A DNA stretch of 64,000 nucleotides, from NCBI GenBank assembly GCA_015485355.1, contig WFTQ01000065.1, forward strand, positions 1 through 64,000, in the 5' to 3' direction. Position numbers and translations under genes: made by a program. Source of the stretch: a bacterium (GTDB taxonomy: Bacteria; Calditrichota; Calditrichia; RBG-13-44-9; J042). The notes below the pieces were generated by a model. It worked only from the letters and a program-made list of their open reading frames with translations, was not told where the DNA came from and did not search any database. Positions within the stretch are counted from its first letter, which is position 1. Each line of letters opens with the position of its first letter. Of this stretch, positions 15,730-25,451 are shown in pieces.

Positions 15730-18390
15730 TTATTGTTGGACTTCTTTCAGGCGTTTTTTCACGAACCGAATGACTTCGGGGATTTTTTCCGGTTGCTTGG
15801 CTCCCGCTGTGGCCAGATGGGGCCGCCCCCCGCCGCCGCCTCCGGCGATCCGAGCAGCTTCCTTGACCAGTTCCCCCGCCTTCAGCCCGCGCTGCTGGAT
15901 CAGATCGTCGGTCACCACGCACACAAAATGGACCCGTCCATTGACGCGATTGATAAAAAAGCCCACCACGCCTTTCCCTTTCTGGCGGATCCGGTCTCCC
16001 AATTGCTTCAGCAGGTCCACTTCCTGATCCTCAAACTGCTCCACAATCAAATGAACCTCCCCAATCTTTTGCGAGTGCGCCAGCAACTCTTCCACTCGAT
16101 TTAAAATCTGCCCCGAGCGGAGCTTTTGCAACTCTTTTTCCAGTCGGCGATTTTCTGCCAGAATCTCTTTGACCCTGTGCGGCAACTCCTCCATTTGAAC
16201 GTTTAACAGTTGGTCCAGATCGAATATCAGGTCCCGGGACTTTTGAACAAACTCCACGGCCCTGGGTCCTGTGAGTGCCTCTACCCGCCGCACCCCACTG
16301 GCAATGCTGGTCTCCTGGGTAATCACAAAGGTCCCGATCTGTCCCGTGTGGCGCACATGGGTTCCCCCGCACAGTTCTTTGCTGAAGTCATTAATGACGA
16401 TCACCCGGACCCAATCGCTGTATTTTTCCCCGAATAACGCCATGGCACCCATTTTGCGCGCCTTCTCAAACTCGGTATAAAGCACTTCCACAGGCAGGTC
16501 TTCTTGAATTTTCTGGTTCACCATCCATTCGATTTCCTCCAGCTGTTCCCGGGAAATTTTTTGGAAATGGGTAAAATCGAATCGCAGGCGATCCGGAGCG
16601 ACCAGAGAACCTGCCTGGGTCACGTGATCCCCCAGAACTTTCCGCAGGGCTGCGTGTAACAGATGGGTCGCCGTGTGATTGGCCATGGTAGGCATCCGCC
16701 GGCTTCTGTCCACTTTGGCGTAGACCCGGGCATCGGCAATTTCCGACGATGCCGGCGCTTGGCAGATGTGAACAGTGTCGTCCCCCTCTTTCTGGGTATC
16801 GATGACCTCCAGAACGAAATCCTTTCCCACAATTTTACCCCGATCGCCGACCTGACCTCCCGCTTCGGCATAAAACGGGGTTTCCGCAAGTACCACGTGC
16901 CAGCGATCATCCGAGCGGATGTATTTCACGATGGTCGTCTCCGCCTCCAGGGTTTCATACCCTAAAAAAACAGACGATTTTTCTACCGGAGTGATTACCT
17001 GCCACTCATTGGTTCGGGTTGCTTTTAAGGTAAATTGAGTGGCTTTGCGGGCGCGCTCCCGCTGGCCGGCCATGGCCTTTTGAAAACCCGCTTCGTCCAC
17101 CCGAAACCCCTTTTCCTCGGCCATGACGCGGGTTAAATCGAGGGGAAAACCATAAGTGTCGTACAGACGAAAGGCCTCTTCCCCGGGAATGACGGTTTTA
17201 CCACCGGCGGCCAACCGCCGAACGATGTTTTCGAATATCTCGATGCCCCGATCCAGCGTCTTGTTAAAACTCTCCTCCTCGGATCGAATCACCTCCATCA
17301 CATGCTGATACTTGTCTTTCAGCTCCGGAAAGGCCTCGCCCATTACCTCGACCACCGTGGGTACCAGCTGATGGATGAAAGGCTGGTGCATGTTTAGTTT
17401 GCGGGCGTACCGGGCGGCACGGCGTAGAATGCGCCGCAATACGTATCCTCTGCCTTCATTTCCCGGCAAGGCACCATCGGTGATGGAAAAAGTGAGCATT
17501 CGAATGTGATCGGCGATGACCCGGAAGGCCACCTGTTGCTCCGGACGGGACCCATCGTAATCCAATTCCACCAGTCTCCCAATGTGCCCCAGAAGGGGAC
17601 GAAATAAATCGGTGTCATAATTGGAAGCCACATTCTGCAACACGGCAACGATGCGTTCAAATCCCATCCCGGTATCCACATGTTTGTCCGGCAAAGGGCT
17701 CAAGGTGCCCTTCTCGTCGCGATTGAATTGGATAAACACCAGATTCCAGAGTTCAATAAAGCGGGCACAGCCGCCGTTCACCCGGCAGACGTGATCGGGA
17801 TCGTTGCGACGGTCACACCGTTCGGCTCCCAGATCGATATGAATTTCCGAGCAAGGCCCGCAGGGACCCGTATCCCCCATTTCCCAGAAATTATCCTTTT
17901 TGCCAAAACGTAACACCTGCTCGGGTCGAATGTCGGTCACCTCTTTCCACAGGTGTTCGGCCTCTTCATCCGGTTCCAGATATTCGGCGGCATCCCCTTC
18001 AAACACCGTGGCCCACAGACGATCCTTGGGCAATTTCCAGACCGCGGTCAATAATTCCCAGGCCCACTGGATGGCCTCTCGCTTAAAGTAGTCCCCGAAC
18101 GACCAGTTCCCCAACATCTCGAAAAATGTGTGATGATACGTATCGTGCCCCACTTCTTCCAGGTCATTATGCTTCCCGCTGACCCGAATGCATTTCTGGG
18201 AATTGACCGCCCGTTTGTAAGGGCGACTTCCGAGACCTAAGAAGACATCCTTGAATTGATTCATGCCTGCATTGGTAAACAATAAAGTGGGATCATCCAG
18301 GGGCACCACGGGTGAACTGGGAACGAATGTGTGATCGTATTTCTTAAAAAATTCTATGAATTCTGCACGAATTTCTTTGGACGTTTTCAT
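15730..18390 (-). CDS. alaS: Alanyl-tRNA synthetase
   Basis: A class II synthetase charging tRNA-Ala, 886 aa, full length. The N-terminal catalytic core starts TSKEIRAEFIEFFKKYDH and continues with VPSSPVVP, TNAGMNQFKD and the zinc-proximal region. The editing domain shows NHTATHLLHAAL and ELCGGTHVRHTGQIG, whose His/Cys residues bind zinc. A C-Ala/DHHA1 domain ends the protein with the GGGGGGRPHLATAGA glycine-rich motif. No truncation is seen. A candidate promoter with 17-bp spacing sits immediately upstream. Confidence 0.97.
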   Translation of the reverse strand: MKTSKEIRAEFIEFFKKYDHTFVPSSPVVPLDDPTLLFTNAGMNQFKDVFLGLGSRPYKRAVNSQKCIRVSGKHNDLEEVGHDTYHHTFFEMLGNWSFGDYFKREAIQWAWELLTAVWKLPKDRLWATVFEGDAAEYLEPDEEAEHLWKEVTDIRPEQVLRFGKKDNFWEMGDTGPCGPCSEIHIDLGAERCDRRNDPDHVCRVNGGCARFIELWNLVFIQFNRDEKGTLSPLPDKHVDTGMGFERIVAVLQNVASNYDTDLFRPLLGHIGRLVELDYDGSRPEQQVAFRVIADHIRMLTFSITDGALPGNEGRGYVLRRILRRAARYARKLNMHQPFIHQLVPTVVEVMGEAFPELKDKYQHVMEVIRSEEESFNKTLDRGIEIFENIVRRLAAGGKTVIPGEEAFRLYDTYGFPLDLTRVMAEEKGFRVDEAGFQKAMAGQRERARKATQFTLKATRTNEWQVITPVEKSSVFLGYETLEAETTIVKYIRSDDRWHVVLAETPFYAEAGGQVGDRGKIVGKDFVLEVIDTQKEGDDTVHICQAPASSEIADARVYAKVDRSRRMPTMANHTATHLLHAALRKVLGDHVTQAGSLVAPDRLRFDFTHFQKISREQLEEIEWMVNQKIQEDLPVEVLYTEFEKARKMGAMALFGEKYSDWVRVIVINDFSKELCGGTHVRHTGQIGTFVITQETSIASGVRRVEALTGPRAVEFVQKSRDLIFDLDQLLNVQMEELPHRVKEILAENRRLEKELQKLRSGQILNRVEELLAHSQKIGEVHLIVEQFEDQEVDLLKQLGDRIRQKGKGVVGFFINRVNGRVHFVCVVTDDLIQQRGLKAGELVKEAARIAGGGGGGRPHLATAGAKQPEKIPEVIRFVKKRLKEVQQ

Positions 18391-18792
18391 ACCGAAACAC
18401 CCGATTTTTTGGTTTTTATTATCGTATAAATTTAGAGGGACACCAATGGAATTCCAATAAATTTGTTAGGGGACGTATGGGGGCATTGCCTTAATGCAAG
18501 ACGGGAAACGGATACCGCAGTCCGTCAAATTTTCGTATCATTTTGATACAGGGATTCCGCAAGTTTTTCCGGGTCTCCCCCGCCAATCTCGGCCGCGATG
18601 ATCGTTCACCGCTCGATGCGTTCTCGTTGACCCGACGAAATCCCGTCATGATTGCGGGAACCGAATGCGAAAGCATCATGCCTTTCTCTGCGGCCTGTAT
18701 TCGATAAGGATGTTCGAGTGTTTCCTTTTGTTTTCAAAAATTCCGTTCATTTCGTCCCTGGGAGAACAGTACCTCTTTCCTACAAACAACGT
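18391..18792. other. Intergenic region upstream of alaS, no gene seen
   Basis: 402 bp between the dipeptidase stop and the alaS start. Apart from the candidate alaS promoter I see no coding or structural signal. The short plus-strand ORFs near 18650-18900 run into the antisense of the dipeptidase. Confidence 0.5.
18418..18446 (-). promoter_or_regulatory. Candidate sigma-70-type promoter of alaS
   Basis: Minus-strand -35 TTGGTG (18446-18441) and -10 GATAAT (18423-18418) separated by exactly 17 bp. Transcription would start about 20 nt before the alaS ATG. Confidence 0.4.
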
Positions 18793-20022
18793 TTACCGTG
18801 CCGAAGCATTCTGCAGTTCCCGGGCGAAAGCCTCATTGACTTTCAATACCCGTAACAGGTTTCCCCCCAGAATTTTAAAGATATCCTCTTCCGAAAACCC
18901 TCTTTTCAATAAAAGATAAGTGATATAGGGCAATCGGCTCACGTCTTCCATCCCCAGGGGCAGGGAGGAAACGCCATCGAAATCGCTGCCCAATCCCACA
19001 TGGTCCACGCCGGCTACCCGGACGACATGTTCGATATGGTCGACGATGATGGCGGCATCGGGTACAGGCAAGTCGTATTGGCGGAACAATTCCCCGTAGG
19101 CCCGCCAGAATCCCATGCGATTCCCTTGATATTGTTGTCGCAGTCGTTTTACCTGAGGCTCCAGTTCCCGCTTGGCGTTCTCGTAGGCATCGTGGTATTC
19201 CTGACTCAGGAATCCCGAATAAAAATTGATATGAATCACCCCTCCATTCTCCTTCACCTTGCGGATAAGATGGTCCGGTAGATTGCGGGGCACCTCACAC
19301 AAGGCCCGGCAGGAGGAATGGGAGGCGATGACCGGGGTGCGGGAAATCTCCAGGACCTCGGCAATGGCAGCGTCGGACAGGTGGGAAATGTCGATCAACA
19401 TGCCCAGCCGATTCATTTCCCGCACCACCGTACGACCGAAATCGCTCAGGCCCTTCCAGCGGGGCGCATCGGTGCTGGAGTCACTGATATCATTGGCCGA
19501 GGAATGAGTCAGCGTCACATAGCGGACGCCCAGGCGATAAAAATTACGCAGCAATGCCAGACTATGCTCGATGGGCCCTCCATTTTCCATCCCCATCAAG
19601 GCCGCCATTTTCCCCTCCCGGTGCAGCCGTAAAATGTCCTCGCTACTATAGGCCATGGCGATCTGATCGGCATTGGCTGTTACCGCCCGGTAAACCGCAT
19701 CGATTAGTTCCAGGGCGTATTTTGCCGGATGCAAACTGTCCATCCGATTCGGAACAAATATGGAAAAAAACTGGGCATCCACCCCTCCTTCAACGGCCCG
19801 AGGCAGATCGAAATGCCCCTCATCGTGACGCTTGCCCAGATCAAAATTATCGTGAAACAGTTTCATGGTCACATCACAATGGGTATCGATCACGATCGCC
19901 CGACGATGGATTTCCAGGGCCTTTTGCCACAAAACTGGATCCACATCTTCGGGAATATCCCCTCCGAAAACGGCCCCGGCAATGGCACCGATCAACCATC
20001 CAATTAAAAGATGCATCCTCAT
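18793..20022 (-). CDS. Exported M19 (renal-type) dipeptidase
   Basis: A 409-aa zinc dipeptidase of the membrane/renal dipeptidase family, which cleaves dipeptides including D-residue substrates. An N-terminal signal peptide (about residues 1-22) indicates a periplasmic or outer-surface location. Metal-ligand motifs are VIDTHCDVTMK, GMENGGPIEHS, DISHLSDAA, IASHSSCRAL and GLGSDFDGV, covering the expected His, Asp and Glu positions. GGAGGAG lies about 5 nt before the ATG. A long intergenic stretch separates it from alaS. The physiological substrate is unknown; D-amino-acid-containing peptides from wall turnover are one possibility. Confidence 0.9.
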   Translation of the reverse strand: MRMHLLIGWLIGAIAGAVFGGDIPEDVDPVLWQKALEIHRRAIVIDTHCDVTMKLFHDNFDLGKRHDEGHFDLPRAVEGGVDAQFFSIFVPNRMDSLHPAKYALELIDAVYRAVTANADQIAMAYSSEDILRLHREGKMAALMGMENGGPIEHSLALLRNFYRLGVRYVTLTHSSANDISDSSTDAPRWKGLSDFGRTVVREMNRLGMLIDISHLSDAAIAEVLEISRTPVIASHSSCRALCEVPRNLPDHLIRKVKENGGVIHINFYSGFLSQEYHDAYENAKRELEPQVKRLRQQYQGNRMGFWRAYGELFRQYDLPVPDAAIIVDHIEHVVRVAGVDHVGLGSDFDGVSSLPLGMEDVSRLPYITYLLLKRGFSEEDIFKILGGNLLRVLKVNEAFARELQNASAR

Positions 20023-20101
20023 GGGGCTCCTCCATGCCTTCCGTTTTTAAAGGGTAATATAGAAATTCCCCGGAGAATTCCCAAAAAGGAAGACCGAAAT
20101 C

Positions 20102-20269
20102 GTGAAAATCACATTGTTATTGCTGATGTTACTGATGACAGGCACTCGACGCCCCGAGGAAACGCCTGCTCATTTTCCAAAGGAGTTGCCCGGGAATAGA
20201 GTTTCGCTTAAACTCCCTCCACACGAATTCGATAATGGATTCAGCCCGGGAGGCAGTCCCTATCCCTGA
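20102..20269 (+). CDS. Possible small exported peptide (55 aa)
   Basis: GTG-initiated ORF with AAGGAAG about 9 nt upstream. It encodes a Lys-containing start, a 10-residue Leu/Met-rich hydrophobic stretch (ITLLLLMLLM) and a short polar, proline-rich tail. This looks like a signal peptide plus a small mature part. It lies between the divergent dipeptidase and glycosyltransferase genes and ends before the glycosyltransferase start. No homologue is recognised. It could be chance; conservation of the reading frame in relatives would decide. Confidence 0.3.
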   Translation: MKITLLLLMLLMTGTRRPEETPAHFPKELPGNRVSLKLPPHEFDNGFSPGGSPYP

Positions 20270-20351
20270 AGCGGCTCCGGGGCATCGGAATAATCCCGGT
20301 TCTCTGGACGATCGAAAAAGCAAGGACTTCATATATAATAAGGACAGGGGA

Positions 20352-21995
20352 ATGATCGCAATCTTACACGGATATTTGTTGGAAGGGTCGGGGAGCAATT
20401 TATGGACCCGATCCATTGTTCGATCGCTGGTTCGGGATGGGGAGACGGTACACCTCATGTGCCAGGAAAATCAACCCGAACTGTACGATTTCATTGCCGA
20501 GGCCTATCGGTATCATCGCAACGGGTCCGTAGAAACGATCTTCCGCCGCACGACCGCCTACCAAGGAAAGTGCATATTGCACAAACCCGACATCGGTGAC
20601 GTTTTACCGGTATACGTCTGGGATCATTACGAGGAATTTCCCCGGGTGGTGCCTATGATAGAACTCCCCGACGATGTTCTGGGTCAATACATCGAATGCA
20701 ATAAAAAGGCCCTACGGAAAATTCTGCAACGTTACCCGGTATCGGTTCTCCACGCCAATCATGCCGTGCTGATGTCGGTGGTGGCCAGGGAAATATCCCG
20801 CGAGACGGGTCGCCCTTATACCATTATGCCCCATGGCAGTGCCATTGAATATACCGTAAAAAAGGATGGGCGATTTTTCCGCTGGGCCGAAGAGGCTTTT
20901 CGGAACGCCGGCCGGATTTTTGTGATCGGCCGGGAAATGCGTACCCGGGTGCTGGAACTGTTCCCGAATATCGCCGATCTTGCGGAACGTTTGGTGGAAC
21001 TCAATCTGGGTGTCGATACTCAGATGTTTGTCCCCCTCGAAACCTCTCAGCGACGGGCAACCATCCGGCGGTTGATTGAACATCTTCATGATCATCCCCG
21101 CGGTAAATCGTCCCGGCAAACCCGAGCCTTTTTGCAGGAAGCCTCTTCCCTTACAAACGCTCAATCCCTTACGGCCCTGACGCAAATGTATCGGGAATAT
21201 CCGGCGAAACTGCCGGATCAGGACGTGGAAGAAAAGCTTTCCCGCATCGACTGGGATCGAGAACCGATTTTACTGTTTGTGGGACGATTGATTGCCGGCA
21301 AAGGGCTCCATTCGATCCTGGCTGCGCTTCCGGAGGTCTTTTCCCGTTCCCCGGAAGCGCGCTTACTGGTTGTGGGACACGGCCCGCTTCGAGAAGCCAT
21401 GGAATTGCTGGTTTATGCTCTGTCCACAGGAAACCGACCGCTGGCCGAACAGATTGTGCACCTGGGCAGGGCCTTGGAGGGCGGTCCGCGGGAACCGTTG
21501 GTCACAATTCAGTATTACTGGCAAAGATTGAAACGAGAAGGACGTTGGGCGTCTTACTGGCAAACCGCTCAACGGTATCTTTCGCTGGAAAGGGTGGTAT
21601 TTACCGGCTACCTGACCCATGCCGAACTGCGCTATCTGTTTCCTTGTTGCGATGTGGCCATTTTCCCTTCGGTAGTGGCGGAAGCCGGTCCACTGGTCTT
21701 TCTGGAGGCTCTATCTGCGGGATGTTTTCCCATGGGAACGGATTTTGCGGGGATGGCTGCCAGCATCGATGCCGTCTCCGCTTATCTGCCCCCACCGGTG
21801 GTGGAGTATATGAAAATCCGCCCGGATGCCGCGCACACCGTGGAGGATATAGCAACGAAAGCCCCTTTGGCCCTGAGCGAAGCATCCCGGTATAAGGAAT
21901 CGCTGCGGAAGGCGGCTGTCGAGCGCTATGACTGGCGCCGTGTGGCCGGGCGCTTTTCCCGGGAACTGCATCAGCTGGGGACCATCCGCTCCTGA
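20352..21995 (+). CDS. Glycosyltransferase, GT4-like, with helical insertions
   Basis: A 547-aa GT-B retaining glycosyltransferase. The N-terminal domain begins with a Rossmann strand and glycine-rich acceptor loop (ILHGYLLEGSGSN). The C-terminal donor domain has ILLFVGRLIAGKGLHSI and FPSVVAEAGPLVFLEALSAG, the E-x7-E-type nucleotide-sugar motif. It is longer than a usual roughly 380-aa GT4 enzyme because of two extra segments, about residues 230-290 and 345-400 (helical, Arg/Gln-rich). I prefer the ATG at 20352, with AAGGA 8 nt upstream, over the in-frame ATG at 20235. Donor and acceptor are unknown. It stands alone between divergent and unrelated genes. Confidence 0.8.
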   Translation: MIAILHGYLLEGSGSNLWTRSIVRSLVRDGETVHLMCQENQPELYDFIAEAYRYHRNGSVETIFRRTTAYQGKCILHKPDIGDVLPVYVWDHYEEFPRVVPMIELPDDVLGQYIECNKKALRKILQRYPVSVLHANHAVLMSVVAREISRETGRPYTIMPHGSAIEYTVKKDGRFFRWAEEAFRNAGRIFVIGREMRTRVLELFPNIADLAERLVELNLGVDTQMFVPLETSQRRATIRRLIEHLHDHPRGKSSRQTRAFLQEASSLTNAQSLTALTQMYREYPAKLPDQDVEEKLSRIDWDREPILLFVGRLIAGKGLHSILAALPEVFSRSPEARLLVVGHGPLREAMELLVYALSTGNRPLAEQIVHLGRALEGGPREPLVTIQYYWQRLKREGRWASYWQTAQRYLSLERVVFTGYLTHAELRYLFPCCDVAIFPSVVAEAGPLVFLEALSAGCFPMGTDFAGMAASIDAVSAYLPPPVVEYMKIRPDAAHTVEDIATKAPLALSEASRYKESLRKAAVERYDWRRVAGRFSRELHQLGTIRS

Positions 21996-22211
21996 TCTGG
22001 AACTCGGCGGATAAGGTCCGAGCATCGAGGATTGCTGATCCATGGTGAAATCTGGCATTTTACTTTTATTTGGAATAAAGCTGGATTATATTTGATTTTC
22101 TTAAGTTTAACCGCGTATTCCCGATAGGGTGAATGATTTCCCTTGATGGAAGGCAAAAATGCTGGATAGCTGGAGTCAGGCCACGGGGTAAAATGCAGGA
22201 GCACACCACCG

Positions 22212-23819
22212 ATGAACCGGATTGAATCGCGCGTCAATATCCGAAGCAAGGAGTTTCAGGAAAATAAGGCTCACATGGAAGCGCTGGTGGCGGAGCTGAA
22301 AGAGCGGGTGGCGCGGGTTAAAAAAGGGGGGCCATCGCATTTGCACGAGGCCCATAAAAAACGGGGAAAATTATTTGTTCGGGAACGCTTAAAATTATTA
22401 TTCGATCCGGACACCCCGTTTTTAGAACTCTCCCCCCTGGCGGCCTGGGATATGTACAACAACGAAGCCCCTTCTGCGGGAATCATCACGGGCGTCGGTG
22501 TGGTTCGCAAGCGGGAGGTCATGGTGGTAGCCCACGACGCCACGGTCAAAGGGGGCACCTATTTCCCCATGACCATCAAAAAACACATTCGGGCCCAGGA
22601 AATCGCCATGCAAAATCGTTTGCCGTGTATTTACCTGGTCGACTCCGGAGGCATTTTCCTCCCTTACCAATCGGAAACGTTTCCCGATCGGGACCATTTT
22701 GGACGGATTTTTTTTAACCAGGCGCGCATGTCGGCCGAAGGCATTCCTCAAATTGCGGTGGTACTGGGTTCCAGCACCGCCGGGGGAGCCTACCAACCCG
22801 CCATGAGTGACGAGGTGGTCATCGTCCGCAAGCGTGGCACCATTTATATCGGCGGCCCTCCGCTGGTCAAGGCGGCTACCGGAGAGGTGGTTACCGATGA
22901 AGAATTGGGCGGTGCCGATGTTCATGCCCGAATTTCCGGGGTGGCCGACCATTATGCCCTGGATGAGCCTCATGCCTTCGAAATCACCCGAAATATCGTA
23001 GACAATCTGGGAAAGGCGCAAAAATTTGAACTGGATCGCTGTGAACCCGAAGACCCCCATTACGATCCTGAAGAACTGTATGGGATTGTTCCCAAAGACA
23101 TCCGAAAACCGTTTGACATCCGGGAAGTGATCGCCCGTTTGGTGGACGGGAGTCGGTTTCAGGAATTCAAGGCTTTATACGGACAAACCCTGGTTTGCGG
23201 GTTTGCCCGAATTATGGGCTATCCCGTGGGCATTCTGGCCAACAACGGCGTACTCTTTAGCGAGAGTTCTTTGAAGGGGGCCCACTTCATCGAGCTGTGC
23301 ACCCAGCGAAAAATCCCTCTGGTTTTTCTGCAAAACATAACCGGATTTATTGTGGGCAAAGAATACGAGCATCGAGGCATTGCCAAGGACGGCGCCAAAT
23401 TGGTACATGCTGTGGCCAACGCCCAGGTACCCAAGTTTACGGTGATTATAGGTGGTTCTTATGGTGCCGGGAATTACGGCATGTGTGGCAGGGCTTACGA
23501 ACCCCGATTACTCTGGATGTGGCCCAGCGGTCGGATTGGCGTCATGGGTGGAGAGCAAGCCGCCGATGTTCTGGTAACGGTAAAAAAGCGCTCCATGGAA
23601 AAGAAAGGCATCCGGGTGTCCGATGAGGAACTCCACAAATTAAAAGAAGAGATTCTGGCCAAATACGAACAGGAAGCCAGTCCTTATTACAGCACCGCGC
23701 GCATCTGGGATGATGGGATTCTGGACCCGTTGGATACCCGCAACGCACTGGCTCTGGCCATTTCCATGGCTCTGAACGCCCCCATTCCGGATCAACAATA
23801 CGGTGTTTTTCGGATGTGA
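22212..23819 (+). CDS. Acyl-CoA carboxylase carboxyltransferase (beta) subunit, MccB-like
   Basis: Transfers CO2 from carboxybiotin to an acyl-CoA. The 535-aa sequence has both crotonase-fold halves, with [52 protein letters not shown] and [12 protein letters not shown] in the N-half. [11 protein letters not shown] and [17 protein letters not shown] are in the C-half. The [11 protein letters not shown] and [10 protein letters not shown] motifs are those of 3-methylcrotonyl-CoA carboxylase beta more than propionyl-CoA carboxylase. It is first of three genes encoding a complete biotin enzyme and almost abuts the biotin carboxylase. Substrate assignment (methylcrotonyl, or geranyl- or other branched acyl-CoA) is inference. 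Confidence 0.9.
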   Translation: MNRIESRVNIRSKEFQENKAHMEALVAELKERVARVKKGGPSHLHEAHKKRGKLFVRERLKLLFDPDTPFLELSPLAAWDMYNNEAPSAGIITGVGVVRKREVMVVAHDATVKGGTYFPMTIKKHIRAQEIAMQNRLPCIYLVDSGGIFLPYQSETFPDRDHFGRIFFNQARMSAEGIPQIAVVLGSSTAGGAYQPAMSDEVVIVRKRGTIYIGGPPLVKAATGEVVTDEELGGADVHARISGVADHYALDEPHAFEITRNIVDNLGKAQKFELDRCEPEDPHYDPEELYGIVPKDIRKPFDIREVIARLVDGSRFQEFKALYGQTLVCGFARIMGYPVGILANNGVLFSESSLKGAHFIELCTQRKIPLVFLQNITGFIVGKEYEHRGIAKDGAKLVHAVANAQVPKFTVIIGGSYGAGNYGMCGRAYEPRLLWMWPSGRIGVMGGEQAADVLVTVKKRSMEKKGIRVSDEELHKLKEEILAKYEQEASPYYSTARIWDDGILDPLDTRNALALAISMALNAPIPDQQYGVFRM

Positions 23820-23842
23820 GCCGGAAGAAGGAGAAGAACGGC

Positions 23843-25390
23843 ATGAAACGAACCCGCTCCTCGGTAACCGGGCGTTCCCTCAGGGGTAGCACCCATCGGA
23901 TTGAACGCCTTTTAATTGCCAATCGAGGCGAGATTGCCCGGCGAGTCATTCAGGCTTGCAAGGAATTGGGGATCGAAACGGTGGCGGTGTATTCGGAAGT
24001 GGACCGGCATGCGCCGCATGTTCTGGATGCGGACCGGGCGGTGGAAATAGGTCCCGCCCCTCCCACCGAGAGCTATTTAAATATGGATCGCATCATCGAG
24101 GCGGCAAAACAAACCCGTTGCCAGGCCATCCATCCCGGCTATGGATTTTTAGCAGAAAACGCCGAATTTGCACGCCGATGCAAGGCCGAAGGATTGATTT
24201 TCATCGGCCCCGGCCCGGAAGCCATGGCCCTGGTGGGGGACAAGTTGAAGGCCCGTCAAACGGTCGCAACAGCCGGGGTGCCCATCATCCCCGGTATGGA
24301 AAGCCGCGCCACCGATGCCGCAGCCATTCAAGCGATTGCAGACGAGATTGGATTCCCGATCATGATCAAAGCGGCCGCCGGTGGGGGCGGCAAAGGCATG
24401 CGTATTGTTCGGGATATGCAAGAACTTCAGCCGGCGCTGGAAGCCGGTCGACGAGAAGCCCAAGCCGCTTTTGGAGACGATACCGTCTACCTGGAAAAAT
24501 TCATCGAACGACCCCGTCACGTGGAAGTTCAGGTGCTGGCCGACCAGCACGGAAACGTGGTGCATCTCTTCGAACGAGAATGTTCCATACAACGCCGGCA
24601 CCAAAAAATCATCGAAGAAAGCCCCTCGCTCGCCCTGGATGATACCCTGCGGCAAACCATGGGACTCACCGCCTGCCGGGTGATGCAAGCCGTGGGTTAC
24701 ACCAACGCCGGTACGGTTGAATTTTTATTGGATCCAGACAAGAATTTCTATTTTCTGGAAGTGAATGCCCGCATTCAGGTAGAACATCCGGTAACCGAAA
24801 TGGTGACCGGCATCGATCTGGTCAAGCAGCAGATTCGCATCGCGGCCGGAGAACCGTTGCCTTTCTCACAAGCGCAGATTCAACCAAAAGGCCACGCCAT
24901 CGAATGCCGCATCTATGCAGAAGACCCGGAAAACCAATTTTTACCCTCGATCGGGAAGTTAGAATACGTCCAGGAACCTCAAGGGGCCGGCATCCGATGC
25001 GATTCGGGCATTTATCCCGGGATGGAGGTCACCCATTATTACGATCCCATACTGGCCAAGGTCGTCGTTTGGGATGAACACCGGGAAGCGGCCATTGCCA
25101 AAATGATCCACGCGCTGTCCCAGTACGTGATTTTAGGGATCCAGACGCCCATCCCTTTCCTGATCGAATTGTTGTCCCATTCAGAATTTCGCAAGGGGAA
25201 TTTACACACGCATTTTTTGGAAGAGCATTTTTCCGGCTGGAAGCCCAAGCCTGGGGAAACCATTCGCCGGCTGGCCTTTCTCGTTGCTGCGTATTTGGAT
25301 AGTCGTCCGCGAGGGATTGCTGTTCCTGCAGAGGAGCACCGCATTCCGACCCCCTGGGAAACGCTGGGGAACTGGGAAATGCTTGTTTAA
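23843..25390 (+). CDS. Biotin carboxylase subunit of acyl-CoA carboxylase
   Basis: ATP-dependent carboxylation of biotin. ATP-grasp enzyme with IERLLIANRGEIARRVI, the glycine-rich loop AAAGGGGKGMRIV, ECSIQRRHQK and FLEVNARIQVEHPVTE (catalytic Glu/Arg region). The start is taken at ATG 23843 with AAGGAG 9 nt upstream, giving 515 aa; an in-frame GTG at 23816 overlapping the beta-subunit stop is less likely. It exceeds AccC (about 450 aa) but lacks the C-terminal biotin domain of usual acyl-CoA carboxylase alpha chains, which is encoded by the next gene instead. Confidence 0.92.
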   Translation: MKRTRSSVTGRSLRGSTHRIERLLIANRGEIARRVIQACKELGIETVAVYSEVDRHAPHVLDADRAVEIGPAPPTESYLNMDRIIEAAKQTRCQAIHPGYGFLAENAEFARRCKAEGLIFIGPGPEAMALVGDKLKARQTVATAGVPIIPGMESRATDAAAIQAIADEIGFPIMIKAAAGGGGKGMRIVRDMQELQPALEAGRREAQAAFGDDTVYLEKFIERPRHVEVQVLADQHGNVVHLFERECSIQRRHQKIIEESPSLALDDTLRQTMGLTACRVMQAVGYTNAGTVEFLLDPDKNFYFLEVNARIQVEHPVTEMVTGIDLVKQQIRIAAGEPLPFSQAQIQPKGHAIECRIYAEDPENQFLPSIGKLEYVQEPQGAGIRCDSGIYPGMEVTHYYDPILAKVVVWDEHREAAIAKMIHALSQYVILGIQTPIPFLIELLSHSEFRKGNLHTHFLEEHFSGWKPKPGETIRRLAFLVAAYLDSRPRGIAVPAEEHRIPTPWETLGNWEMLV

Positions 25391-25451
25391 ACCGTGGATT
25401 TTTGCCCGAGAGTAAAAAATTGCTTATCTTAGGCAAATCGGAGATAATCTG

